This document shows positions 15,818 to 23,220 of a stretch of DNA of 31,249 nt, one piece after another. Within the stretch, counting starts at the first letter, position 1, and each line of letters starts with the position of its first letter. Made by a program: the position numbers and the translations under genes. The notes under the pieces were generated by a model. The model had not been told where the DNA came from and ran no database searches. It saw only the letters and a list, made by a program, of their open reading frames with translations. The DNA comes from GWF2-30-66 sp042576225 (GTDB taxonomy: Bacteria > Babelota > Babeliae > Babelales > Vermiphilaceae), in contig JBHPCA010000012.1 in NCBI GenBank assembly GCA_042576225.1, forward strand, positions 1-31,249, written 5' to 3'.

Positions 15818-17509
15818 GTGAAACATCAAATAGATACAAAAAACAAAAATAAAAAAAGCAACACACAAACAAGCACATCATTTACAAAAATATGCGCACT
15901 AACAACCGTTTGGTTGCTCTTGGCAAGTAATATGCATACTATCTGCATGAAAAAGAAACAAAAAATAAACAATAATCTAGAAAGATATGTGTATTATCCA
16001 CCTATGTCATCAAATCCAGAAAAAAAAGAATCCGATATAACTCCTTTTGGTGATTGCAAGCCCAACGCACCTGAACAAGAGCAGAAGATAATTCATTCGT
16101 ACAGCTGCAAACAACCAAACGCGCCAGAACTTGAACCGAAAAAGAAAAAACTCACAAAATCCCTAAAAAAGCTAGAAACAAAAACATATACATTAAGCAA
16201 CTCTAAAATAAAATCTTTTACCGAAAAAATCAAACCCAAATATACATCTGCAAAGGGCTTTAAGGCACGCTTTCAAGATATGCGTTACCAGTTACCTAGG
16301 GTCAGTAAGCCCAATCAAAAAATCTCTGAAAAATCCAAAGATAAAATATTGATTTTTGCACAGTTGCAACAATATCTAACAAGAATATCTTTCATCTTTG
16401 AAAAAGATTTTGTAAATGATTCATTTGCAAAATACCTCAGAAAAAATATACTTGTGGGGCTATCTTTTATGGTTAAAGCCTACAAAAAATATAACGTAAT
16501 TAAATCAGTAAAAAGAAAACTCTCATATAAAATTTCTAAAAATAAAAATCTTTTTGAAAAAGAAAAAGAGAATATAAATAGGTGGACACAATATTTTGTC
16601 GCATTTATGGTAAATGCCCAGAAAAAAATAAAAAAAATAGAGAGCAAAACGAAAAAACAAAAAACAGTCCTAATAACCACGAAACCCATATTCCCCACAA
16701 AAAATGCCTTTAACCAAATGATGTTAAAAATCTATAAACTATCGATGATTCTTGATAAACTGATAAGCAATGCATATCAAATACAAAAGGTCTACTCGAA
16801 AAAAAAGTTAACTGTAGAAAAACGCAAACTTATTCTTTCCAGTTATGATAATCCAACTAAAAAACAACTGCGAAACCTACTTTTTTCACATAAATTTGGC
16901 AAAATTCAAACAAGTTTGGAACGTGAAAAAATGTTTTATCTCTATGGCCTCAAAAAAATTATTGCTTTCTTTGAAGACGACCTTGCAAGTTTTTTTGAAA
17001 ATCAAAAAAACTTTAAAAAACATATCAAAAAACTAACACAATATCTTATCAATACTAATGATTACTTGAATAGCGAACACTGGCCATCTATTCAAAAAGA
17101 TACGTTTCTAACACTGAAATATCAAGAGGATAATCCCCAATTAATCATTTTAATGGCCATAGTTCATGATTTGCACATTCTTATCAAAACGGATTATAGA
17201 CCAAAAATAAGAAGATTCATACTTTATGGGTTAGGATTTTTGAAACTCTTTCTCTATCAATCAAAATTTTTTGAAAAACCAAATGAAACAATCAACCTAG
17301 ACTATCTAAATCATGCCATGAACTGTATATTAGCAATAAAAAACTCTGTTAAATGGAAGGAGTTGCTTAATTCTGAAAAAAAAATAGTTGAAAGTCTTCT
17401 TGAAAATATGTTTTTTATCAAAAGTCTGTATTGGTACGGAGAAGTAGATAAGAAAATACTCAAAAAGTGTGTACAAGACTTTAATAATCTTATGAAAAGT
17501 GAGCACTAG
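15818..17509 (+). CDS. Exported Lys-rich protein, first of a tandem paralogous pair
   Basis: 563 residues, family not recognised. The start is GTG, six bases after GGGAG; no ATG fits. After a long basic N-terminus a hydrophobic segment (about 25-38) suggests export. Next comes a motif region with YYPP (59-62), PFGDCKPNAPE (76-86) and a second CKQPNAPE (97-104). From about 120 onward it is helical and very Lys-rich, and it aligns over its whole length with the next gene: KTYTLSNSKI, ISEKSKDK, FPTKNAFNQMMLKI, SKKKLT, YGL, ILYGLGF, DYLNHAMN. No enzyme motif is visible. The first and second halves of the body resemble each other (TSAKGFK.. near 143 and NQKNFK.. near 395), so the module is internally duplicated. 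It has its own promoter. Confidence 0.75.
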   Translation: MKHQIDTKNKNKKSNTQTSTSFTKICALTTVWLLLASNMHTICMKKKQKINNNLERYVYYPPMSSNPEKKESDITPFGDCKPNAPEQEQKIIHSYSCKQPNAPELEPKKKKLTKSLKKLETKTYTLSNSKIKSFTEKIKPKYTSAKGFKARFQDMRYQLPRVSKPNQKISEKSKDKILIFAQLQQYLTRISFIFEKDFVNDSFAKYLRKNILVGLSFMVKAYKKYNVIKSVKRKLSYKISKNKNLFEKEKENINRWTQYFVAFMVNAQKKIKKIESKTKKQKTVLITTKPIFPTKNAFNQMMLKIYKLSMILDKLISNAYQIQKVYSKKKLTVEKRKLILSSYDNPTKKQLRNLLFSHKFGKIQTSLEREKMFYLYGLKKIIAFFEDDLASFFENQKNFKKHIKKLTQYLINTNDYLNSEHWPSIQKDTFLTLKYQEDNPQLIILMAIVHDLHILIKTDYRPKIRRFILYGLGFLKLFLYQSKFFEKPNETINLDYLNHAMNCILAIKNSVKWKELLNSEKKIVESLLENMFFIKSLYWYGEVDKKILKKCVQDFNNLMKSEH

Positions 17510-17532
17510 TATATTTTTAACCCCTGAAAACC

Positions 17533-17562
17533 TTGACACCCCCGAGCTGACACATATATACT
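17533..17562 (+). promoter_or_regulatory. Strong sigma-70-like promoter of the second paralogue
   Basis: Consensus TTGACA (17533-17538) and TATACT (17557-17562) are 18 bases apart, about 50 bases before the ATG. It is very similar in context to the promoter of the first paralogue. Confidence 0.7.
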
Positions 17563-17612
17563 TTATTTGCTAAAAAAGATTTTATAAATCTTCAAAACAT
17601 AAGGGGCAAACT

Positions 17613-19346
17613 ATGAAAAGCCAAACAAGAACATATAAATTCTTTTGTTTTTTGACGCTATTTTTAATAATTACAAGTAGCTTCCAGATCAACACTATGA
17701 ACAAAAAACATAAAAATCTTAACGAGCAAGATGATATCTACTACCCATCATTTGCGCCACAACAAAAAATACAAAAAAAGAATGCTGCACCTTTTGGGAA
17801 TTGCGAGCCCAATGCCCCGGAATTCGAAACTCAAAAAAAAACAAAATCTAAGTCAAAAAGAAAATCAAAAAAAACATATTCTCTAAGCAAATCAGAAATA
17901 AGTTCTATGCTAAAAGTATATGGGTTCAACAAATATTCTGATGAGAGTGAAATCAAAAAAAGCCTTACGTCTGCACGCGACTTCAAATTAAACCTAAAAA
18001 ACATACGAAATTATTTAAATGGAGACTTAAAACTACCAAAACTAACCAAATTATCCAAACCATCAAAAAACAAAATAGAAAAAGAGCCTAATGAACCCAA
18101 AATCTCTAAAAAATCTAAAGATAAAAAAATAGTTTTCGCAAAATTCCAACAAGACTTGAAAGCAATATCATTTATTCTAGCAAATGAATTTTCAACAGAT
18201 CTATGCGCTAAACGTCTTAGAAAAAACTTACTACATGCATTAGGCTTTTTTGTACTCGCAAACAATGAATATAAGCTAATTAAATCAAAGAAGAAAAATA
18301 TTTCGTATACTTTGAGTATATCCAAGAAATATAAAAAAAACTTCATTAAAAAAGAGAAAAAAAACTTAGAAAAATACATATGCTTTTTTGTTAAATATAT
18401 GTTAGATGTAAAAAATATCCGCAAAGCATTTATTGAAATGAGTAAAAAGGATAAATCTGTAATAACAACCCGCCTGGTATTCCCAACTACCGATGCGTTT
18501 AACCAAATGCGCTTGAAAATCAAGCAGTTTCAGATTCTCATTAAAGAACTGCATAAAGACATGCATCACATCAAAAATGCATACAGGAAAAAAAAATTGA
18601 CCAAAGAAATTCGTGATAATCTAGCAATAGATTATCAAAAAAATAAAAACAAAAATGAAAAAACTCTTCGAGATATATTTTTCAAACATAATTTTGGCAA
18701 AAAACCAACCAAATCAGAAAAAGAAGAAGTCTTGCTTTTCTATGGTCTCCACACCTATGACACAAACAGTGCTATTCAATCATGGCTTAGAAATCCTATT
18801 AATTTTAATTCGTGTATAAAAAAAATAAAAAGAATCATATGCAAACACAAAAAAATATCATTAACAAAACTTAAAAAAAACAGCTCCTACAAGACAATTC
18901 TTTTGCTAAAACTTCTACTAAATCTCTCTATGTTTTCTGACGCAAAAAATGTGGATCAAGATCATCGAGAAGCCATATTGTATGCATTAGGATTTATGAC
19001 AAAATTTTTAGAAAAATCGAAATTTTTTGCCCAATCACATAAAAAAAACAATATTGATCCTCTTAATCACGCAATAAACTATTTACTAAACCAAAATTTG
19101 CATAAAATAAACTGCTACTCTAATAAAAACTTAACCCAAATAACATCAAGCCTTGTCCAAGATATGTATTATTTAAAACTAGTTTTCCTAGGTCATAACC
19201 TTACGAAAACTGCTAAATATTATCTAATTCATAATTACAACAATCTTCTTTGGCAATACAACGCACTCAAGAAGAAAAAAATAAATGAAATAAAGAAAAA
19301 AATAGATGAAAAAATTTTTGAGCCTTCTTCGGATGATGATGAGTGA
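17613..19346 (+). CDS. Exported Lys-rich protein, second of a tandem paralogous pair
   Basis: 577 residues, paralogue of the preceding gene. ATG with AAGGGG upstream, then a clear signal peptide (hydrophobic 10-23). YYPS (43-46) and PFGNCEPNAPE (60-70) repeat the N-terminal motif of its neighbour, with one CxPNAPE copy instead of two. The body (88-555) is basic and helical. Two similar modules can be seen: 97-135 aligns without gaps to 371-409 (shared L, YG, Y, S, I, L, F, K, I positions), NLLHALGF (205-212) to AILYALGF (454-461), and KDM..IKNAYRKKKLTK (315-331) to QDM..LKLVFLGHNLTK (516-532). The C-terminus is acidic (PSSDDDE). No known domain is recognised. It ends five bases from the convergent DNA ligase gene. 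Confidence 0.78.
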   Translation: MKSQTRTYKFFCFLTLFLIITSSFQINTMNKKHKNLNEQDDIYYPSFAPQQKIQKKNAAPFGNCEPNAPEFETQKKTKSKSKRKSKKTYSLSKSEISSMLKVYGFNKYSDESEIKKSLTSARDFKLNLKNIRNYLNGDLKLPKLTKLSKPSKNKIEKEPNEPKISKKSKDKKIVFAKFQQDLKAISFILANEFSTDLCAKRLRKNLLHALGFFVLANNEYKLIKSKKKNISYTLSISKKYKKNFIKKEKKNLEKYICFFVKYMLDVKNIRKAFIEMSKKDKSVITTRLVFPTTDAFNQMRLKIKQFQILIKELHKDMHHIKNAYRKKKLTKEIRDNLAIDYQKNKNKNEKTLRDIFFKHNFGKKPTKSEKEEVLLFYGLHTYDTNSAIQSWLRNPINFNSCIKKIKRIICKHKKISLTKLKKNSSYKTILLLKLLLNLSMFSDAKNVDQDHREAILYALGFMTKFLEKSKFFAQSHKKNNIDPLNHAINYLLNQNLHKINCYSNKNLTQITSSLVQDMYYLKLVFLGHNLTKTAKYYLIHNYNNLLWQYNALKKKKINEIKKKIDEKIFEPSSDDDE

Positions 19347-19350
19347 ACTT

Positions 19351-21090
19351 TTAGATAAATTGGTCTTCGTATAATCTTTTGATCTCTACAACTGTAGTCG
19401 CCTCAGTTGGGCTTTTGTCTGGCCTGTAACCCATAAAACGTGGGAAACGCAATGCAAACCCTAACTCATGAGAAGTTCTGCCTGCAGCATGCAGTGGCGA
19501 CCGGCTTATATCATCTGCCCGAATCAAACATACAATCTCTGGTGACACCCAAACATCAGGAGCTAATTCTTTGGGACACTGGACATTTTTGGGTCTGTCT
19601 TTGACAGCTATTTTATCGCATCTGTTTTTGAGTTCTACCCATTCAAGATCTTTAACTCCAGTACCAACTTTTGCAATAGTTTGGAATATGTCCTCTTTTT
19701 TGTTGTAAACGCCGACTAAGAACGCGCCAATACCAAAGTGTGCTCGCTTGCCTTTACCTGCGTAATAACCCAAAATAACGCAATCTATGGTATCTTCCAG
19801 GCCACCAATGTCTTCTTGTCTCTTGAGCTTTATCCAATTGAAATTTCTTTTTCCCGGCTGGTAATGTGAATCAGGTTTTTTCACCACAAGACCTTCTAGA
19901 CCAGAGGCAATATTTTCAGCAAAATAATGCTCAAGCTCTTTTGCCGTCTCTATTTTTTTCTCTTGAATTACTTCTATTCGATCGCCTTTATAATTTTTTA
20001 ATAAATCTATTAACGCTTTTCGCCTGTTTCTATGTGTTTTATTTAAAAATTCTTGCCCGTTCAAATACAAAAGATCGAATAGAAATACTTTAAGTGGCAG
20101 CTCTGAGGCCATCTGTTCTATGCCATGCTTGCGCTTGCGTTTTACCGTTTCTTGAAACGGCAAAAAGTTGCCTGTATTAGGGTCTTGTACTATAGCCTCA
20201 CCTTCACAAATAAGCTCTTGCACATCTAGCTCTTTCACAGCTTGCGCAATATCGGGAAACATATAAGACATATCTATTAAATTTCTGGAAAAAAATCTTA
20301 CAATTGGCTCAGGACCCGTTTTATCAAGATGTATTTGCAACCTAAACCCATCTAATTTTGGCTGTGCTATACAATCGCCAATTTTTTCTACAATTGCTTT
20401 GGCTGTTGGCATACGCTCAGCAGCAGATGGACGTATCGGCACACCAACTTTTATATGCATATCTTCTATGGCCTCAATCCCACCCTCTTTGAGCGTATAA
20501 GCAATAAGGCCAATATCAGCGCAAATATTGTAAGCATTTTCTATTTTTTTTCTTAAAGATTTATCCCCAACTTCCATCCATGAAAGTGCATCGATAACAG
20601 TCATGTCAGAAAAACCTAAGCGTAACTTGCCTATCACAATACGAGCAATATATTTTGCAGAAATTGGATCCAATTTTTTCAGCAGCTCATAAAGTGCATT
20701 TATTTTTCCCTCTTGCGCCCCAATTCCAGAAATATTCTCGATTATCTCTAGTTCTTTATAAACCTGGCTCACGGTCAAATCTTCTTTTGTTCGCCATCTG
20801 CCATGCTCAAGCACAGAACCAACATCGCCATATTCTTTGGCAAGTTTTTTAACTTCAGGTTCATCCATATTCAATAAATGGGCTACAACTTTTACAAAAT
20901 TTTTCTCAGCTATCTGAAACTGTGTCCCAATATACGGCGGCTTTAATTTTCCCAAAGATAAGTAACAGATTATTTTTGCCTCTTTAGGCGTCGCTTTCTT
21001 GAGCAAACCAGCTAATAATTTTGTAATTTCTAAACGCCCTGAGATTTTCTCGATTTCATCAAACACTTGTGATAGATAACTAAATTTCAC
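19351..21090 (-). CDS. ATP-dependent DNA ligase, archaeal-type
   Basis: A 579-residue ligase joining DNA nicks through a ligase-AMP intermediate. Numbering from the preferred start, the N-terminal DNA-binding domain (about 1-210) is followed by the nucleotidyltransferase core: motif I KLDGFR with nucleophile Lys245, motif III FFSRN, CEGEAI, FLFDLLYL, motif IV EGLVVKKP and motif V NWIKLKR; the OB-fold domain follows with FALRFPRFMGYRPDKSP. Layout and length match archaeal/eukaryal-style ligases, not the short bacterial LigD or NAD-dependent LigA. Start choice: GTG at 21088-21090 gives the family-typical MKFSYL and has GGGG upstream; a TTG five codons earlier lacks a ribosome-binding site. It probably coexists with a LigA elsewhere, perhaps for repair. 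It is separate from the tRNA-secD unit, whose terminator lies upstream. Confidence 0.92.
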   Translation of the reverse strand: MKFSYLSQVFDEIEKISGRLEITKLLAGLLKKATPKEAKIICYLSLGKLKPPYIGTQFQIAEKNFVKVVAHLLNMDEPEVKKLAKEYGDVGSVLEHGRWRTKEDLTVSQVYKELEIIENISGIGAQEGKINALYELLKKLDPISAKYIARIVIGKLRLGFSDMTVIDALSWMEVGDKSLRKKIENAYNICADIGLIAYTLKEGGIEAIEDMHIKVGVPIRPSAAERMPTAKAIVEKIGDCIAQPKLDGFRLQIHLDKTGPEPIVRFFSRNLIDMSYMFPDIAQAVKELDVQELICEGEAIVQDPNTGNFLPFQETVKRKRKHGIEQMASELPLKVFLFDLLYLNGQEFLNKTHRNRRKALIDLLKNYKGDRIEVIQEKKIETAKELEHYFAENIASGLEGLVVKKPDSHYQPGKRNFNWIKLKRQEDIGGLEDTIDCVILGYYAGKGKRAHFGIGAFLVGVYNKKEDIFQTIAKVGTGVKDLEWVELKNRCDKIAVKDRPKNVQCPKELAPDVWVSPEIVCLIRADDISRSPLHAAGRTSHELGFALRFPRFMGYRPDKSPTEATTVVEIKRLYEDQFI

Positions 21091-21180
21091 TGTCTTAAGC
21101 CCCAAAAAATAATATTTTCTTATTTTAATTTTTAAAATAATAACAGAAATAGTGTACTATTAATTTTTATTTTTGGGTAT

Positions 21181-21205
21181 AAAAAAAGGCCCCATGTAAA
21201 GGGCC
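21181..21205 (-). terminator. Rho-independent terminator after tRNA(CAU)
   Basis: On the minus strand GGCCC and GGGCC pair around an eight-base loop and run into seven T. It ends the tRNA-Leu, secD, tRNA(CAU) stretch. Confidence 0.8.
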
Positions 21206-21237
21206 AAAATTTTTCTCTATAAACCCAGAGCGACTTG

Positions 21238-21263
21238 TCCTCCGAAGCTTTAGCGTAGGAGGA
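21238..21263. repeat. Palindromic element next to tRNA(CAU)
   Basis: TCCTCC (21238-21243) and GGAGGA (21258-21263) form a six-base stem, with GAAGCTTTAGCGTA in between. It lies five bases after the tRNA 3' end. It looks like a dispersed palindromic repeat type seen in various genomes, but only one copy is in this window. Confidence 0.45.
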
Positions 21264-21267
21264 AGAC

Positions 21268-21344
21268 TGGTAGCGGCGCAGGGACTTGAACCCCGGACCT
21301 ACGGATTATGATTCCGTCGCTCTAACCACCTGAGCTACGCCGCC
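21268..21344 (-). tRNA. tRNA with CAU anticodon (elongator Met or Ile-lysidine)
   Basis: A full cloverleaf on the minus strand. Acceptor GGCGGCG pairs with CGCCGCT (first pair G-U). The D arm is GCTC/GAGC, the anticodon stem ACGGA/TCCGT with loop ATCATAA, giving CAU. The T arm is CGGGG/CCCTG with TTCAAGT. A73 and an encoded CCA follow. The anticodon stem lacks the three G-C pairs of initiator tRNA, so it is elongator Met or the minor Ile tRNA that TilS modifies to lysidine; the two cannot be separated with confidence by eye. Confidence 0.95.
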
Positions 21345-21370
21345 GCCTAAAATTTCACTTTATATTATAA

Positions 21371-22921
21371 TTATATACTTAATTTCTTCACTTTAAAAGC
21401 ACTTAGTGTGAAATTAAACATAGAACGCAAGAATATTAAACCGGTAATCAATGTTGCTATGATACCTAACATCATGGTGACTGCAAAACCTCTGAGTGGG
21501 CCTGTACCAAATTGATATAACACTATACCCACAATAAATGTCGTTATGTTCGCATCCATAATAACAATCATAGCTTTTGCAAACCCTGAGTTAACTGCCT
21601 TTTTAACAGAAACACCTGCAGCCAAAGCATCTTTTATCCGCTCAAATATCAAAATAGAAGCATCAACAGCCATTCCTATGGTCAACACCATACCTGCAAT
21701 ACCTGGTAATGTTAAAGTTGCCTTTATTGAATGCAAGCCAAACAATACAAGCACCAAGTTAAACAGTAATGCCAAGAAGGCCAAAAAGCCTGAAAATTTG
21801 TAATAAGCAACACTAAACAAGAATAGTAGAGCTAAGCCAACCAAACATGAAAACAGCCCTTTTCTGATCGATTCTGCACCCAATGTTGCACCAATCTGTC
21901 TATCTTCTTCAATAGTAACTGGCGCTACCAAAGAACCAGATTTCAAAAGCATTGCCAACTCTTTTGTTGCCTCCGAGGTAAAGTCACCACCTTCTATGTA
22001 TCCACTGGCTCTGATGGGCTCATTAATTCCTGGAGCACTAATCACTTGCCCATCAAGAATAATTGCCAACTGTCTTCCTGGGTTTTTGCTTGTCAGATCA
22101 TAAAATCTATCGCCACCCTCTGAATTAAACTCAAACGTAACAATCGGCCTAACACCTAATTTTCCACCTATTGTTGCCCGTGCATTTCTTAACATATTTC
22201 CAGTAACATCTGCATATTTAGAAACCAGACAATAAGACTCTGGCTTGCCGTCAGACCTCTCTTTACTTGGTATAATCTCTTTCCCATCAGGCATTACCCC
22301 GTCATATTCATACAGAATATCAGCCTCAGTCTTACCTGTTTTTTCAACCAACTTAAACTCTAAAACAGCCGGTTTTCCTATCATGGCTCTTGCCATTTGA
22401 GGATCAGCAACATCTGGAAGTTCAATGATAATTTGGTTTTCGCCTTTTCTTGAAATATTTACTTCTTCAACACTGAGCTTGTTAAGCCTGTTTCTGAATA
22501 TCTCTGTATTTGTCTCCACTGCCTCGTTTTTTATTTTATTAACACGACCTTTTTTGAAGTGAAACGTTATAACTTTATCTTTTATACTTGCTACCAAGTT
22601 TGTATAGTTATCTTTCAGGTATGTAAACGCTTTATTGCACGCATTAACATCATCAAATGTGAGTACTGCTTTTTCATTTTTCACATCTTTTTTTGCAGGA
22701 AGTTTTATGTTCGCCTTTTTTAATCTTTCTGGCAACACCTGCACAATACTTTTCAACTGTGACTCAACAGCTTTGTCAGTCTGCACTTGTAACGTCAAAA
22801 ATGTACCGCCTACTAAGTCTATTCCAAACTTAAGATTATCCCTCAAAGGCCAAAGCCTCCAAACAATAAGCCCCGATACTACAATCCAAAAAGTCATCCA
22901 AGAAAAAAATAATTTACGCAT
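21371..22921 (-). CDS. secD: Protein translocase subunit SecD
   Basis: A 516-residue SecD, part of SecDF, which uses the proton gradient to pull proteins out of the SecYEG channel on the periplasmic side. Residues 8-24 are the first membrane helix, followed by FGIDLVGGT (32-40), the SecD N-terminal signature. The large periplasmic P1 domain runs to about 340, including IGKPAVLEFKLVE. Five more helices close the protein, with MAVDASILIFERIKD in the fourth transmembrane region, a typical SecD/RND motif. AAGGGA precedes ATG. No secF follows: the next gene downstream is tRNA(CAU). The gene is flanked by two tRNAs on the same strand, suggesting one transcript that is cut by tRNA processing. Confidence 0.94.
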   Translation of the reverse strand: MRKLFFSWMTFWIVVSGLIVWRLWPLRDNLKFGIDLVGGTFLTLQVQTDKAVESQLKSIVQVLPERLKKANIKLPAKKDVKNEKAVLTFDDVNACNKAFTYLKDNYTNLVASIKDKVITFHFKKGRVNKIKNEAVETNTEIFRNRLNKLSVEEVNISRKGENQIIIELPDVADPQMARAMIGKPAVLEFKLVEKTGKTEADILYEYDGVMPDGKEIIPSKERSDGKPESYCLVSKYADVTGNMLRNARATIGGKLGVRPIVTFEFNSEGGDRFYDLTSKNPGRQLAIILDGQVISAPGINEPIRASGYIEGGDFTSEATKELAMLLKSGSLVAPVTIEEDRQIGATLGAESIRKGLFSCLVGLALLFLFSVAYYKFSGFLAFLALLFNLVLVLFGLHSIKATLTLPGIAGMVLTIGMAVDASILIFERIKDALAAGVSVKKAVNSGFAKAMIVIMDANITTFIVGIVLYQFGTGPLRGFAVTMMLGIIATLITGLIFLRSMFNFTLSAFKVKKLSI

Positions 22922-23000
22922 AAAAATCCCTTTTTTCGCTCAATTTGGCTCTTTTATTTAACTCTATCTGATTAACTGGCCGTACGATCAACCTCTCCCC

Positions 23001-23027
23001 CCGCTCATCCTGAGCCTGTCGAAGGAA
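23001..23027 (-). repeat. Dispersed repeat copy beside the tRNA-Leu 3' end
   Basis: CATCCTGAGCCTGTCGAAGG on the plus strand, the same core as the repeats flanking the GIY-YIG gene. It begins three bases from the encoded CCA of the tRNA. Confidence 0.8.
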
Positions 23028-23030
23028 GGA

Positions 23031-23117
23031 TGGTGCCGAGGAGGGGACTCGAACCCCTACAGGATTTCTCCCACAGCCCCCTTAAAGCTGCGTGTCTACC
23101 AATTTCACCACCTCGGC
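23031..23117 (-). tRNA. tRNA-Leu, anticodon reads AAG
   Basis: An 87-base class II tRNA on the minus strand. Acceptor GCCGAGG/CCTCGGC pairs perfectly. The leucine-type D arm is GGTGAAATTGGTAGACAC. The anticodon stem CAGCT/GGCTG holds loop TTAAGGG, with anticodon AAG and G37. A long variable arm (GGGAGAAATCC) is followed by the T arm AGGGG/CCCCT, A73 and CCA. Offset from the D arm matches E. coli tRNA-Leu(GAG), supporting AAG rather than UAA. A34 would be unusual in a bacterial leucine tRNA. Confidence 0.93.
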
Positions 23118-23220
23118 GTCTCAACAAAAATGTCACAATTAAACAAAACAATATATCTACAATATACCAGTATATCGTCATTAACACAAAATATTTTTTA
23201 AATTTTACTCTAGCTCCACC

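Noticed and set aside
15702..19350. Possible toxin, nuclease or restriction function for the paralogous exported proteins
   Set aside because: No catalytic motif, immunity gene or polymorphic C-terminus is visible, so no such function can be supported.
21091..21105. TTG start for the DNA ligase five codons upstream
   Set aside because: No ribosome-binding site before it; the GTG at 21088-21090 has GGGG upstream and gives the family-typical N-terminus.
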